From NCBI RefSeq assembly GCF_011440395.1, contig NZ_JAAOIX010000012.1, positions 121,279 through 185,278 on the forward strand: a DNA stretch of 64,000 nt. The letters are read 5' to 3'. The notes beneath the pieces were generated by a model, which did not search any database, was not told the origin of the DNA, and worked only from the letters and a program-made list of their open reading frames with translations. The position numbers were made by a program, and so were the translations under genes. Positions 53,564 to 63,827 of the stretch are shown one piece after another (position 1 is the first letter of the stretch; each line of letters starts with the position of its first letter). Source of the stretch: Pseudomaricurvus alcaniphilus (GTDB taxonomy: Bacteria > Pseudomonadota > Gammaproteobacteria > Pseudomonadales > Cellvibrionaceae).

Positions 53564-54298
53564 CTAGCGGAACTTATAACCGATATTGACCTGGTACACC
53601 CAGGGATCGATTTCCACATCATCGACGGTGATGGTTTTTCCCAGCGCGGAGTTGAAGGTGGCGTCGGTGTTGATGTCGATCCAGCGCACGGAGGCGTTCA
53701 GGTGCCAGTTCTTGTCGAGGCTGTAGTCGGCGCCGAGTTGCAGGGCCAGGCCGAGGGAGTTGTCCAGTTTCAGCTTCATAGGTACGGGGCCGGATGCGCC
53801 GGCGAGGGTGCCGGTGAGGGCTTCCAGGTCGGAGTCGACGTCTTCTTCGAAGAAGATGGTGTAGTTCAGGCCTAGGCCGGCGTAGGGCTGGAAGGCTGAG
53901 CCGCTGTCGGCGAAGGGGTAGTAGACGGCGGAGAGGGTGGGCGGCAGGTGCTTGGCTTCTGCGGCATCGACTTTCAGGCCCGGGGAGTAGCCGTTGAGGT
54001 TGGCGCTGATGTCGTGCGTAAACGGTGTGGATGCCAGCAGTTCAATGCCCAGCTTGTTGCTCAGCATATAGGTGATGGTCAGGCCCGGTTGGGTGTTGTC
54101 GTCCACTTGTGCTTCGGTGCCGGCGATCGGCGCGATGTCGAGGGCCGGAATGGCCACGCCGTCACTGCTTTCGTCCGGTGCCACGGTGGCGAGGCCGGCG
54201 CGCACGAAGATGTCGCCCGCCTGGTGGGCCAGTGCCTGGTTGGCAGTGAGTGACGCGGCAATTGCGGTTGCCATCGATAAGGCTTTAATACAGGTCAT
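53564..54298 (-). CDS. ompW: OmpW-family outer-membrane protein
   Basis: 244 residues. Signal peptide (MATAIAASLTANQALA) then an 8-stranded barrel with OmpW landmarks: GDIFVRAGLATVAPDESSD, KLGIELLASTPFTHDI, LPPTLSAVYYPF, YAGLGLNYT, and ending YQVNIGYKFR with terminal aromatic-basic residues. OmpW proteins form small hydrophobic channels; the physiological substrate is not fixed. ATG 54298 is preferred (AGAGAG upstream) over a longer frame to 54421. It is divergent from ugd. Confidence 0.9.
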   Translation of the reverse strand: MTCIKALSMATAIAASLTANQALAHQAGDIFVRAGLATVAPDESSDGVAIPALDIAPIAGTEAQVDDNTQPGLTITYMLSNKLGIELLASTPFTHDISANLNGYSPGLKVDAAEAKHLPPTLSAVYYPFADSGSAFQPYAGLGLNYTIFFEEDVDSDLEALTGTLAGASGPVPMKLKLDNSLGLALQLGADYSLDKNWHLNASVRWIDINTDATFNSALGKTITVDDVEIDPWVYQVNIGYKFR

Positions 54299-54571
54299 TG
54301 CAGTACTCTCTGTAAAGTTTGAAGGTCGAATAAATTCGTCTGGAAGTTGGGGGGGCGTATTAGAGCGCATAGCCTTTATGGGGCATTTGATCTGGATTAA
54401 GTGCAGGTAAGATAAAGTCACCTTATGGGGTAGGCAGCAGTGCTGGCGTCGCTGCCGGCCGCAGGGTGGTTCTGGTTGCTATAACAATGCTATTCTACGG
54501 CCCATAAACCCCTTATCCGTGCCCGGGCCTGGCGCCCAGGGGCAATCGTTTATCCAGAAGGAATTCCAACC

Positions 54572-55927
54572 ATGAAAATCACTGTATTCGGTATTGGCTA
54601 TGTGGGCCTGGTGCAGGCCGCTGTGCTATCCGACGCAGGTCACGATGTCTGCTGTGTGGATGTCAATGAGCGCCGCATCGAGGATTTGAAAAAAGGCATT
54701 ATCCCCATCTATGAGCCGGGCTTGACCCCGCTGGTGGTGGAAAACTACGAGGCCGGTCGCATTGTGTTCACCACCTCCGCCGAGGAAGGGGTGAATTTTG
54801 GCGATATCCAGTTTATCGCCGTGGGTACCCCACCGGATGAAGACGGCTCGGCCGACCTCAAGTATGTGCTGTCCGTTGCGGATGCCATCGCCACTCATAT
54901 GCAGAGCCCCAAGATCGTGCTGGATAAGTCCACGGTGCCGGTGGGTACTGCCGACAAGGTGGCCGCGGCCATGGCCAGGCGCCTGGCGGAGCGCGACGCC
55001 GAGATCGACTTCGCGGTGGTTTCCAACCCGGAATTCCTGAAAGAGGGGGCGGCGGTGAACGACTGCATGAGCCCCGACCGGATTATCGTCGGTATCCGCC
55101 CCGGTGATGATGCCGAGAAGATTGAAGCCACGATGCGCGAGCTCTACGCGCCCTTCAACCGCAATCACGACCGCATGATATTTATGGATGCCCGCAGCGC
55201 CGAGCTGACCAAATACGCGGCCAACTGCATGCTGGCGACGAAGATCAGCTTTATGAACGAAATGGCCAATATCGCCGAGCGCGTGGGGGCGGATATCGAG
55301 CACGTGCGCCACGGCATCGGCTCCGACTCGCGTATAGGCTACCAGTTTATCTACCCGGGCTGTGGCTACGGCGGCTCCTGTTTCCCCAAGGACGTGCAGG
55401 CCCTGATCCGCACCACCGATGGCATCCAGTTCAATTCGGAAATTCTCAAGGCGGTGGAGTCGGTCAACTATCGCCAGAAGGGCAAGCTGTTCGAGTACAT
55501 CAATCACTATTTCAAGGGCGATATCTCGGGCAAGACCTTTGCCGTCTGGGGTTTGTCGTTTAAACCCAAGACCGACGATATGCGCGAAGCTTCCAGCCGC
55601 ACTTTGATGGAGGCACTGTGGCAAGCCGGTGCCAGGGTGCAGGCCTATGACCCGGAAGCGATGGAAGAGTGCCAGCGGATCTACGGCGATCGCGACGGCT
55701 TGAGCCTGATGGGCACCAAGGAGGCGGCGCTGAAAGGGGCCGATGCGCTGGTGATCTGTACCGAGTGGCAGAGTTTTCGGGCGCCGCAGTTTGACGCCAT
55801 CAAGCAGCAGTTGCGCAGCCCGGTCATTTTTGATGGCCGCAACCTGTTCGAGCCGGAGCGGCTGGCGGCCAAGGGCATCGATTACTACGCCATTGGACGC
55901 GGATTGTCCGTGCAGTCTGTGTTGTAG
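54572..55927 (+). CDS. ugd: UDP-glucose 6-dehydrogenase
   Basis: Oxidises UDP-glucose to UDP-glucuronate with NAD. 451 residues: N-terminal Rossmann motif [41 protein letters not shown], and catalytic cysteine in [12 protein letters not shown] at about residue 270. The C-terminal domain has [23 protein letters not shown] upstream supports the ATG. It is 50 bases upstream of the epimerase gene, so the two form an operon supplying uronic acids to the polysaccharide. Confidence 0.95.
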   Translation: MKITVFGIGYVGLVQAAVLSDAGHDVCCVDVNERRIEDLKKGIIPIYEPGLTPLVVENYEAGRIVFTTSAEEGVNFGDIQFIAVGTPPDEDGSADLKYVLSVADAIATHMQSPKIVLDKSTVPVGTADKVAAAMARRLAERDAEIDFAVVSNPEFLKEGAAVNDCMSPDRIIVGIRPGDDAEKIEATMRELYAPFNRNHDRMIFMDARSAELTKYAANCMLATKISFMNEMANIAERVGADIEHVRHGIGSDSRIGYQFIYPGCGYGGSCFPKDVQALIRTTDGIQFNSEILKAVESVNYRQKGKLFEYINHYFKGDISGKTFAVWGLSFKPKTDDMREASSRTLMEALWQAGARVQAYDPEAMEECQRIYGDRDGLSLMGTKEAALKGADALVICTEWQSFRAPQFDAIKQQLRSPVIFDGRNLFEPERLAAKGIDYYAIGRGLSVQSVL

Positions 55928-55977
55928 TAGTTGTTGTTGAAGTAGCTGCAGAAACCGTAGATACGGGGCAAAAGGCA

Positions 55978-56979
55978 ATGAAGTACCTGGTTACCGGCGC
56001 CGCCGGATTTATCGGCATGTATACCGCCCAGCGGCTGCTGGCTGCGGGCCACGAGGTGGTGGGGCTGGATAACCTCAATCACTACTACGAGCCGGCCCTG
56101 AAGGACTACCGGCTGGCGCAGTTGCAGTCGCTCGACCGGTTTCGCTTTGTGAAACTGGACCTGGCCGACCGCGCCGGCGTGGCCGAGTTGTTCCGGGTGG
56201 AGCAGTTCCAGCGGGTGATTCACCTGGGGGCCCAGGCCGGGGTGCGCTACTCCATCGAGGCGCCGTTTGAATACGTCGACAGCAACCTGGTGGGCACCAT
56301 GACCATCCTTGAGGGCTGCCGTCACAACCAGGTCGAGCACCTGGTGTACGCATCCTCCAGTTCGGTGTACGGGGTCAACCCGAAGGTGCCTTTCTCCACC
56401 ACGGATGGTGTCGACCACCCGGTGTCACTCTACGCGGCCACCAAGAAATCCAACGAGTTGATGGCCCATTCTTACTCCCACCTGTACGGCATTGCCACCA
56501 CCGGCCTGCGCTTTTTTACCGTCTACGGCCCGGCCGGCCGCCCGGATATGGCGCCCTGGTTGTTTACCGAGGCGATCCTCAAGGGCGAGCCGATCAAGGT
56601 GTTTAACCACGGCAAAATGCAACGGGATTTCACCTACGTGGATGATATCGTCGAGGGGGTGATTCGCATCCAGGATGTGGTGCCCGGCGCCACGCCGGAC
56701 TGGCAGGGGGTGGACCCGTCCATGAGCCACGCCCCTTACCGGGTCTACAATATCGGCAACAACCAGCCCATTGAGCTGGCGACCTTTATCGATGCCATCG
56801 AGCAGGCCTGCGGCAAGACCGCAGAAAAGATTATGCTGCCCATGCAGCCCGGTGATGTGCCACGCACCTACGCCGATATCGGCAGCCTGACCGAGGCGGT
56901 GGGTTTTAAGCCGGCCACGGACATTTACATCGGTATGCAGAAGTTTGTCGATTGGTATCGGGAGTATCGGCAGATTTGA
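55978..56979 (+). CDS. UDP-glucuronate 4-epimerase (NAD-dependent epimerase)
   Basis: 333 residues, extended SDR. VTGAAGFIGMYTAQRLLAAGH at the start is split here as VTGAAGFIG. LDNLNHYYEPALKDYRL is the stretch typical of UDP-GlcA epimerases, with catalytic SLYAATKKSNELMAH. FFTVYGPAGRPDMAPW follows. It probably converts UDP-glucuronate to UDP-galacturonate. Pairing with ugd supports this over UDP-glucose epimerase. AAAGG upstream supports the ATG. Confidence 0.9.
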   Translation: MKYLVTGAAGFIGMYTAQRLLAAGHEVVGLDNLNHYYEPALKDYRLAQLQSLDRFRFVKLDLADRAGVAELFRVEQFQRVIHLGAQAGVRYSIEAPFEYVDSNLVGTMTILEGCRHNQVEHLVYASSSSVYGVNPKVPFSTTDGVDHPVSLYAATKKSNELMAHSYSHLYGIATTGLRFFTVYGPAGRPDMAPWLFTEAILKGEPIKVFNHGKMQRDFTYVDDIVEGVIRIQDVVPGATPDWQGVDPSMSHAPYRVYNIGNNQPIELATFIDAIEQACGKTAEKIMLPMQPGDVPRTYADIGSLTEAVGFKPATDIYIGMQKFVDWYREYRQI

Positions 56980-56989
56980 TCACAGCTCG

Positions 56990-57008
56990 CGGCAGCCAGC
57001 TGCTGCCG
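56990..57008. terminator. Hairpin between convergent genes
   Basis: CGGCAGC / GCTGCCG, a 7-bp stem with a 5-base loop, lies between the convergent epimerase and TSUP genes. It lacks a long T tract, so termination is only probable. Confidence 0.45.
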
Positions 57009-57027
57009 TCTTGTCACTGAGCTTGGC

Positions 57028-57780
57028 TTACAGCGCCCCGCTGACGCCATCCCACAGCAATTTCACACCCACCACGAACAGAAAGAAGTAACACAGCCGG
57101 TAGACTGTGGTTTCGTCGATCTTGTGCAGCAGGTAGTAGCCCAGGCGCACGCCGACCGGCGCCAGGGGCAGCAGCACCAGCGAGGTCATCAGGTTGGTGT
57201 GGTCAAACTGGCCGAGCCAGGTGTAGGGAATCAACTTGACCAGGTTGACGACGGTAAAGAACACCGCAAAGGTGCCCATCAGCAGCTTTTTTTCCATTTG
57301 CTGCGGCAGCAGGTATACGCTCATGGGGGCGCCGCCGGAGTGGATGCCGAAACTGGTGAAGCCGGAGATGGTACCCCAGAAAGTGCCTTTAACCAGGCTG
57401 GGCTTGCTGCCCCCGGGACTGGCCGGTCGAAACCAGTAGTCGAGGCAAAACAGCACCACGATCACGCCGACCAGGATGCGAATGGCGTCTTCCGAGAGGT
57501 AGCGAAAGGTAAAGGCGCCGATGACAATGCCGGCGATGGCGCCGGGCAAGGTCAGTTTGATGTTGCGTTTGCTCCAGCTGCCGCGAAAGCTCCACAGGGC
57601 GACCATATCCATGGCCACCAGCAGGGGCAGCAGGATGGTCGCCGCCTGTACCGGCGAGATGACCAGGCTCATCAGCGGCACCGAGATCACCGCGATACCG
57701 CCGCCGAAGCCCCCCTTGGCCATGCCGAAGATCAGCACAGCGGGGATGGCGCAGAGATAGAACAGGGGGTCGGTGATCAT
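57028..57780 (-). CDS. TSUP-family (TauE/SafE) membrane permease
   Basis: 250 residues, about eight membrane helices in two halves. The N-terminal motif VLIFGMAKGGFGGGIAVISVPL and the second-half GFTSFGIHSGGAPMSVYLLP are typical of sulfite/sulfonate exporters of this family. Substrate cannot be read from sequence; sulfur anions are the usual proposal. It lies 36 bases downstream of argS on the same strand and may be cotranscribed. Confidence 0.85.
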   Translation of the reverse strand: MITDPLFYLCAIPAVLIFGMAKGGFGGGIAVISVPLMSLVISPVQAATILLPLLVAMDMVALWSFRGSWSKRNIKLTLPGAIAGIVIGAFTFRYLSEDAIRILVGVIVVLFCLDYWFRPASPGGSKPSLVKGTFWGTISGFTSFGIHSGGAPMSVYLLPQQMEKKLLMGTFAVFFTVVNLVKLIPYTWLGQFDHTNLMTSLVLLPLAPVGVRLGYYLLHKIDETTVYRLCYFFLFVVGVKLLWDGVSGAL

Positions 57781-57816
57781 GCTGGGCTAAGCAAGTCCTT
57801 TGCGGGGGTTGGGTAG

Positions 57817-59550
57817 TTACATCTTTTCCATGGTATCGATACCGAGCAGGTCCAGGCCTTTGTGCAGGGTTCGAGCGGTTACCCGGGCGATGGCCAGGCG
57901 GCTGCCGCGAGTGGCCGGATCGATATCGCTCTTCAGGATCGGGCAGGCTTCGTAAAAGCGCATAAACAGACTCGCCACCTCGTAGAGATAGGTGCAGAGC
58001 ACGTGCGGGTAGGCCTCCCGGGTAACCTGCTCCACCACTTCGGTAAATTGCAGCAGCTTCAGGGCCAGCGCCTTTTCCTCGTCGGTTTCAATCTGGACTG
58101 CAGTTTCAACACCCTGCTCCCCGGCTTTGCGGAAAATACTCTGGATACGGGTGTAGGCGTATTGCAGGTAGGGCGCGGTGTTGCCTTCAAAGCTGAGCAT
58201 GGAATCCCAGTTGAAGATGTAGTCGTTGGTGCGGGTCTTGGACAGGTCGGCGTATTTGACCGCGCCGATGCCGACTTTTTCCGCCACTTCGACTTTTTCT
58301 TCCTCGCTCAGGTCCGGATCCTTGAGGGCGATCAGGGCGGCGGCGCGCTCCACCGCTTCGTTCAGCAGGTCGGCCAGCTTGACGGTGCCGCCGCTGCGGG
58401 TTTTGAAGGGCTTGCCGTCACTGCCCATCATGGTGCCGAAGGCGTGGTGTTCGAGGCTGATGGACTCGGGCACAAACTTGGCCTTGCGGGCCAGGGTAAA
58501 CACCTGGTTCATATGCAGGGATTGGCGGGCATCGATAAAGTACATGATGCGGTCGGCCTTGAGGATGTTGGCGCGGTAGCGCAGCGCGGCCAGGTCTGAG
58601 GTGGCGTAGAGGTAGCCGCCGCCCTGCTTCTGGATAATCACCGGGCTGGGTTTGCCCTCCTTGTCGGCCAATTCTTCCAGAAACACCACCTGGGCGCCCT
58701 GGTCTTCCTGGGCCAGGCCGAGCTTTTGCAGGTCCGCCACCACCCGGGGCAGGTCTTCGTTGTAGTAGCTCTCGCCGCGCACATCCTCGTCGCTGAGGGT
58801 GACGTTCAACTGCTGGTAGATCTCGGTGCTGTGCTTGAGCGAGACTTTCTTGAACTGCTCCCACAGGTAGAGGATGCGCTCGTCGCCGGATTGCAGCTTG
58901 ACCACGTAATCGCGGGCCCGGCGGGCGAACTCTTCGTCTTCATCGAAGTGCTGTTTGGACTGCTGGTAAAAGGCTTCCAGGTCCTTGAGGGCAAATTCGG
59001 CCACTTCGCCGTCGTCAATTTCTTCTTCCAGCTCAGCGATCAGCATGCCGAACTGGGTGCCCCAGTCGCCCACGTGGTTTTGTCGAATCACGTTGTGGCC
59101 CTGGTACTCCAGTGCCCGCACCAGCGCGTCGCCAATGATCGTGGAGCGCAGGTGGCCGACGTGCATTTCCTTGGCCAGGTTGGGGGAGGAGTAGTCGACC
59201 ACCACGGTTTGTGGCTGGGCTGCTTTTTCCTGCCCCAGGTTGGGGTCGGCCAGCAGCTGCGAGGTCATCTCGCTGAGCCAGTTGTTGGCCAGGTGGATGT
59301 TGATAAAGCCTGGCCCGGCAATCTCGATCTTGTCCGCCACACCGTCCAACTGCAGTTGCGCGACGATGGCTTGGGCCAGTTCGCGGGGGTTGGTGCGCAT
59401 GGCCTTGGCCGCGGCCATGGCGCCATTGGCCTGGTAGTCACCGAAGCCGGCCTTGCGGGACGGGGCCAGGTGGGGGCCGTATTCGGCGGGGATGCCGGCG
59501 GCTTGCATGGCGTGTTGAACTTTATGGATCAGGAAATCGCGAACATTCAT
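57817..59550 (-). CDS. argS: Arginyl-tRNA synthetase
   Basis: Charges tRNA-Arg. 577 residues as in E. coli. N-terminal Add1 domain (residues 1-110), class I signature [16 protein letters not shown] with HVGH as the HIGH motif. The KMSK position is replaced in [17 protein letters not shown], normal for bacterial ArgRS. The C-terminal DALR anticodon domain ends [16 protein letters not shown]. It starts at ATG 59550 with no strong ribosome binding site. Confidence 0.97.
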   Translation of the reverse strand: MNVRDFLIHKVQHAMQAAGIPAEYGPHLAPSRKAGFGDYQANGAMAAAKAMRTNPRELAQAIVAQLQLDGVADKIEIAGPGFINIHLANNWLSEMTSQLLADPNLGQEKAAQPQTVVVDYSSPNLAKEMHVGHLRSTIIGDALVRALEYQGHNVIRQNHVGDWGTQFGMLIAELEEEIDDGEVAEFALKDLEAFYQQSKQHFDEDEEFARRARDYVVKLQSGDERILYLWEQFKKVSLKHSTEIYQQLNVTLSDEDVRGESYYNEDLPRVVADLQKLGLAQEDQGAQVVFLEELADKEGKPSPVIIQKQGGGYLYATSDLAALRYRANILKADRIMYFIDARQSLHMNQVFTLARKAKFVPESISLEHHAFGTMMGSDGKPFKTRSGGTVKLADLLNEAVERAAALIALKDPDLSEEEKVEVAEKVGIGAVKYADLSKTRTNDYIFNWDSMLSFEGNTAPYLQYAYTRIQSIFRKAGEQGVETAVQIETDEEKALALKLLQFTEVVEQVTREAYPHVLCTYLYEVASLFMRFYEACPILKSDIDPATRGSRLAIARVTARTLHKGLDLLGIDTMEKM

Positions 59551-59636
59551 AATAATCTACAGCTGACAATAGCGGGGGTGGGTGCATTGAGGGGCGGGAT
59601 TCTAGCGGTTTGAGGCCGAGAAGTCATATCCACTCG

Positions 59637-60509
59637 TCAATCTCCCCAGATAGCTTTGATTATAGGACTCTTCAGGCGCTTTTTCAGGGCGCAGAGGCCA
59701 ACATCGAAATCCCCGGCCGCCGGTGCCGAGCCCAGCACCTGCACTTTGGCCACCAGCGGGCTGTTGTCGAGCACGATTTTCGGCACCACGCCGATGCCAA
59801 ATCCGAGCGCCACCATGCTGACGATGGCCTCGTGACCGGCCACCTGGGCGTAGATCTTCGGCTCCACCCGCAGACGCTTGAACCAGTCGTTGACCCGCTC
59901 GCGGCCGATGCCTTCTTCCGACACGATCATGGGGGTGTCGCGCCATTCTCTAGCGCTGCCCGGTTGCGGGTTGGGCAGGGTGCTGCTGGCTTCGATGGGG
60001 CTGATAAACACCAGTGGCGAGACGGCGATGCGGCGAAAAGCCAGGTTGACCGGCAGCTTGTCCGGGCGGGCGACGATGGCGATGTCTTCGCGGCCATAGG
60101 TCACCCGGTTGATGCCCTGGGCGGGGTCGCCGGTGTGCAGCTTGAGTTCGATCCTGGGGTGGTGCTGGCGGAAGTCGCTGAGGATATCGTAGAGAAAGCT
60201 GTAGCTGGCGGTGACCGAGCAGTAGATGCTGATCTCCCCCTGCAGGTCGCCGCTGTCCTGGGTCAGGGATTCACGGAAGGTGTCCCAGTTTTGCAAGGTC
60301 TCGCGGGCGTAGGTTTGCAGCTTGCGGCCCGCCGCGGTGAGTTCCACCCGGCGGTTGTCCCGCTCGAACAGTTTGCTGCCGAGGTTCTCTTCCAATTGCT
60401 TGATGCTGCGGCTCAGCGCCGAGGGGCTGATATGGAGCTCTTCGCTGCTGCGCCCGAAATGCAGGGTCTCGGAGAGACTGAGGAATTGAGACAGGGTGCG
60501 TGTGTCCAT
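59637..60509 (-). CDS. ilvY: LysR-type activator IlvY
   Basis: 290 residues. The HTH region MDTRTLSQFLSLSETLHFGR and SPSALSRSIKQLEENLGSKLFERDNR closely matches IlvY. The effector domain has the IlvY landmarks SVTASYSFLYDIL, AGHEAIVSMVALGFGIGVVP and ALKKRLKSPIIKAIW. IlvY activates ilvC in response to its substrates acetolactate and acetohydroxybutyrate (known). It is divergent from ilvC, the classical arrangement, but here separated by a long 21-bp tandem array. Confidence 0.92.
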   Translation of the reverse strand: MDTRTLSQFLSLSETLHFGRSSEELHISPSALSRSIKQLEENLGSKLFERDNRRVELTAAGRKLQTYARETLQNWDTFRESLTQDSGDLQGEISIYCSVTASYSFLYDILSDFRQHHPRIELKLHTGDPAQGINRVTYGREDIAIVARPDKLPVNLAFRRIAVSPLVFISPIEASSTLPNPQPGSAREWRDTPMIVSEEGIGRERVNDWFKRLRVEPKIYAQVAGHEAIVSMVALGFGIGVVPKIVLDNSPLVAKVQVLGSAPAAGDFDVGLCALKKRLKSPIIKAIWGD

Positions 60510-60532
60510 GGCGGCTCCGTAGCGGCTGCGGT

Positions 60533-60760
60533 GGGTGTCGCTTTAGTAGTAGTGGGTGTCACTGTAGTAGTAGTGGGTGTCACTGTAGTAGTAGTGGGTG
60601 TCACTGTAGTAGTAGTGGGTGTCGCTTTAGTAATAATGGGTGTCGCTTTAGTAGTAATGGGTGTCGCTTTAGTAGTAGGTGTCGCTTTAGTAGTAATGGG
60701 TGTCGCTTTAGTAGTAATGGGTGTCGCTTTAGTAGTAATGGGTGTCACTGTAGCAGTGTT
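60533..60760. repeat. 21-bp tandem repeat array between ilvY and ilvC
   Basis: GGGTGTC landmarks at 60533, 60554, 60575, 60596, 60617, 60638, 60659, then a shortened unit near 60677, and 60698, 60719 and 60740. That is eleven units at 21 bases except one of 18. Two unit types alternate in blocks: GGGTGTCACTGTAGTAGTAG and GGGTGTCGCTTTAGTAGTAA (last base omitted from each). The array occupies most of the ilvY-ilvC gap, 24 bases from the ilvY start. Confidence 0.95.
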
Positions 60761-60805
60761 GCGTAAATGTAATCATAGTATTGCAAATAGTTCATTTTAC
60801 GCAAC
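60758..60805. promoter_or_regulatory. Probable IlvY operator upstream of ilvC
   Basis: Perfect 10-bp inverted repeat GTTGCGTAAA (60758-60767) and TTTACGCAAC (60796-60805), centre-to-centre 38 bases, with TTGCAAAT between. It lies about 95 bases before ilvC and next to the divergent ilvY, where IlvY operators are known in E. coli. The assignment is by position. Confidence 0.6.
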
Positions 60806-60897
60806 GCGGGTCATGCAGTAGAATGCGCGCCGAATGCCGGATTGGGTGTCCAGGGTCGGAGTTTGACAAGACCCTCAAATTTGAATTTAGGAGATGA

Positions 60898-61917
<1,020 letters not shown>

Positions 61918-61937
61918 GGTTTATTGACTCTTGTGAC

Positions 61938-61967
61938 AAAAAACGCGGCCCTGGCCGCGTTTTTTTT
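61938..61967 (+). terminator. Intrinsic terminator of ilvC
   Basis: ACGCGGCC-CT-GGCCGCGT, a perfect 8-bp stem with a 2-base spacer, flanked by AAAAAA and TTTTTTTT. It is probably bidirectional. Confidence 0.93.
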
Positions 61968-62188
61968 GGGGACTCGAAAAGGGCTGCCCGACAATAGCTG
62001 CCCGAAAATGGCGGCCAGGTTATGACCGCTGGGTTATGGCGGTTAATTAGTCATGGTTAGAGCCGGAGCTTTTGGGGCCAACACGGAAACGGCGCTTTTG
62101 TCGCTGGCCGCTAGGCAGTATGATTGGTGCAGTCCAACATAAGCTTGGTCCAGTCCAATAAAAGGGTCGCATTTCTGCGCAGTAATCT

Positions 62189-63370
62189 ATGAAAGAACAA
62201 CAAAACAAGGGCGTCGACAGTTCGGGGGCCGGCAATAAGCAGGCCGATGTCATTCAGCCCAGCGCTATTCAGTCCGATAAAGGTGAGTCCGACAAGGCCC
62301 AGCCTGAAAAGGTTGAGTCCGGACAGGCACAGCCCGGCAAGGTTGAGACCGCCAAGGTTCAGGCCGCCAAGGTTCAGGCCGCCAAGGTTCCGTCCGACAA
62401 GGCTCAGTCCAGCAATATTAAGCCCGATAGTCGTCCAGCAGGCAGCGAGCAGGCCGGCAGCGGCACTGGGGATACTGCTGATGCCGGAAGCAAAGATGCC
62501 GCAGGCGGGAGCTCCGGCGGCAAGGACTCGGGAAACAAAGCGCCAGGAAACAGAAATCTTGGCGCCAGCGTCAAGAAGCTGCGGGACGGAACCTTGATCG
62601 ATGAGAAGCTGATTCCCATTGATGAGCACGAAGAAGTCGTCAACGAAAATGGCGAGAGCGTCAGGCGCAAGGGGGTTTACCTGCTGCCCAACCTCTTTAC
62701 TACAGCGGCACTGTTTTTTGGCTTCTACGCCATTATGTCGGCGCTGTTGGGCAATTTTGAGGCGGCGGCACTGGCGATTTTCGGTGCCATGGTGTTTGAC
62801 GGCCTCGATGGCCGGGTGGCGCGGTTGACCAATACCACCAGCGAATTCGGGGTCCAGTACGACAGCCTGTCGGACATGGTTTCATTTGGTGTGGCGCCGG
62901 CACTGGTGATGTATTCCTGGGCGCTGGTGGATCTCGGCAAGTTCGGCATCGGTGTGGCGTTTGTCTACGTTGCCGGCGCGGCCCTGCGGCTGGCCCGGTT
63001 TAACACCCAGGTGGGGGTGGTGGATAAAAAGTACTTTATTGGTTTGGCCAGTCCGGCGGCGGCAGCGGTGATTGCCGGTATGGTCTGGGTGGGCTATGAC
63101 GTGGATATGTCCGGTCGGCCTTCCGTAATCGCCGGGATTGTTACGGCGCTTATGGGCCTGTTGATGGTTTCCAACGTCAAGTACACCAGCTTCAAGGATC
63201 TTGACCTGCGCGGCCGGGTCCCGTTTGTGGTGATGCTGGCAATGGTGTTGGCGTTTGGCGTGGTGTCGGTGCACCCGCCGTTGATTCTGTTGCTGTTGTT
63301 TGGTGCCTATGCCTTGTCCGGGCTGGTGGCCTGGATTTGGTCTGTTTACAAAGAGCCACCACCGTCCTGA
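62189..63370 (+). CDS. pssA: CDP-diacylglycerol-serine O-phosphatidyltransferase with long repetitive N-terminus
   Basis: 393 residues. The enzyme core starts near residue 125; the CDP-alcohol phosphotransferase motif DGLDGRVARL, then GVQYDSLSDM, lies at about 204-226, with YLLPNLFTTAALFFGFYAI as first membrane helix and several more after. It makes phosphatidylserine in the inner membrane. Residues 30-80 are pentads of the form K-x-(E/Q)-x-x (KGESD KAQPE KVESG and so on), and 80-125 are Gly/Ser/Ala-rich. This extension is far longer than usual, and the ATG at 62189 has no strong ribosome binding site. No alternative start before the core is obvious. Confidence 0.85.
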   Translation: MKEQQNKGVDSSGAGNKQADVIQPSAIQSDKGESDKAQPEKVESGQAQPGKVETAKVQAAKVQAAKVPSDKAQSSNIKPDSRPAGSEQAGSGTGDTADAGSKDAAGGSSGGKDSGNKAPGNRNLGASVKKLRDGTLIDEKLIPIDEHEEVVNENGESVRRKGVYLLPNLFTTAALFFGFYAIMSALLGNFEAAALAIFGAMVFDGLDGRVARLTNTTSEFGVQYDSLSDMVSFGVAPALVMYSWALVDLGKFGIGVAFVYVAGAALRLARFNTQVGVVDKKYFIGLASPAAAAVIAGMVWVGYDVDMSGRPSVIAGIVTALMGLLMVSNVKYTSFKDLDLRGRVPFVVMLAMVLAFGVVSVHPPLILLLLFGAYALSGLVAWIWSVYKEPPPS

Positions 63371-63518
63371 TGCCAGTGGGGGTGCTGTTGTTGGCTGCAG
63401 CTGCGGCCACCTCCCCCGACTGGCGCTATCGATCTGCTGTAAAATTCACCAATTTGCCGGTCTGGTAAACGCTTTTTGCGGAGGCGGCAATTTCTTTGCG
63501 AAAGTTGCTAAAAACAGG
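63371..63518. other. Short gap after pssA
   Basis: No gene is visible between the pssA stop and the first rRNA-type promoter. No clear terminator hairpin is seen. Small frames crossing it have no supporting features. Confidence 0.4.
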
Positions 63519-63547
63519 TTGCGAGGCCCGGGCTGCATCGGCATAAT
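63519..63547 (+). promoter_or_regulatory. rRNA operon promoter P1 (candidate)
   Basis: TTGCGA (63519-63524), 17-base spacer, CATAAT (63542-63547), followed by the GC-rich discriminator GCGCCTCCC. It is the weakest of three tandem promoters. Confidence 0.55.
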
Positions 63548-63653
63548 GCGCCTCCCTCGAATATGAGGGGCCGGTAAAAAGGCGCGGGCAATCAACCGCT
63601 TAAGCCAAATTTTTACCTGGCGCAGGCCGCAAAAAGAAAGTTTTAAAATCTTC

Positions 63654-63681
63654 TTGCAAGGCCACAAACGGTGCGTATAAT
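63654..63681 (+). promoter_or_regulatory. rRNA operon promoter P2
   Basis: TTGCAA (63654-63659), 16-base spacer, TATAAT (63676-63681), then GCGCCGCTC, a GC-rich discriminator typical of stringently controlled promoters. An A/T-rich UP-like stretch (AAAAAGAAAGTTTTAAAATC) lies immediately upstream. Confidence 0.85.
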
Positions 63682-63799
63682 GCGCCGCTCTCGACGACAG
63701 AGACCCTTGAGTCAGTCGCCGGGGCGAAGCGGAAAGCCAGGTGATTTTTACGGTTTTCCAGCGATCATTTAAGCTGCTGAGATTGACGCAAATAAATGA

Positions 63800-63827
63800 T
63801 TGACAGGCTTCAAGAGGTGCGTATAAT
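63800..63827 (+). promoter_or_regulatory. rRNA operon promoter P3
   Basis: TTGACA (63800-63805), 16-base spacer, TATAAT (63822-63827). It is a near-consensus promoter sharing GGTGCGTATAAT with P2. Confidence 0.88.

Noticed and set aside
54626..55978. 450-codon open frame antisense to ugd
   Set aside because: It mirrors the codon bias of ugd, shows no domain and has no ribosome binding site.
60413..60748. Minus-strand frame giving TPITTKA repeats, as a possible N-terminal extension of IlvY
   Set aside because: It is in a different frame from ilvY, and the protein already starts with the normal IlvY N-terminus at 60509.
59610..60821. 403-codon plus-strand frame across ilvY and the 21-bp array
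   Set aside because: It is antisense to a clear IlvY and continues as a VVVVGVTV low-complexity run created by the tandem repeat.
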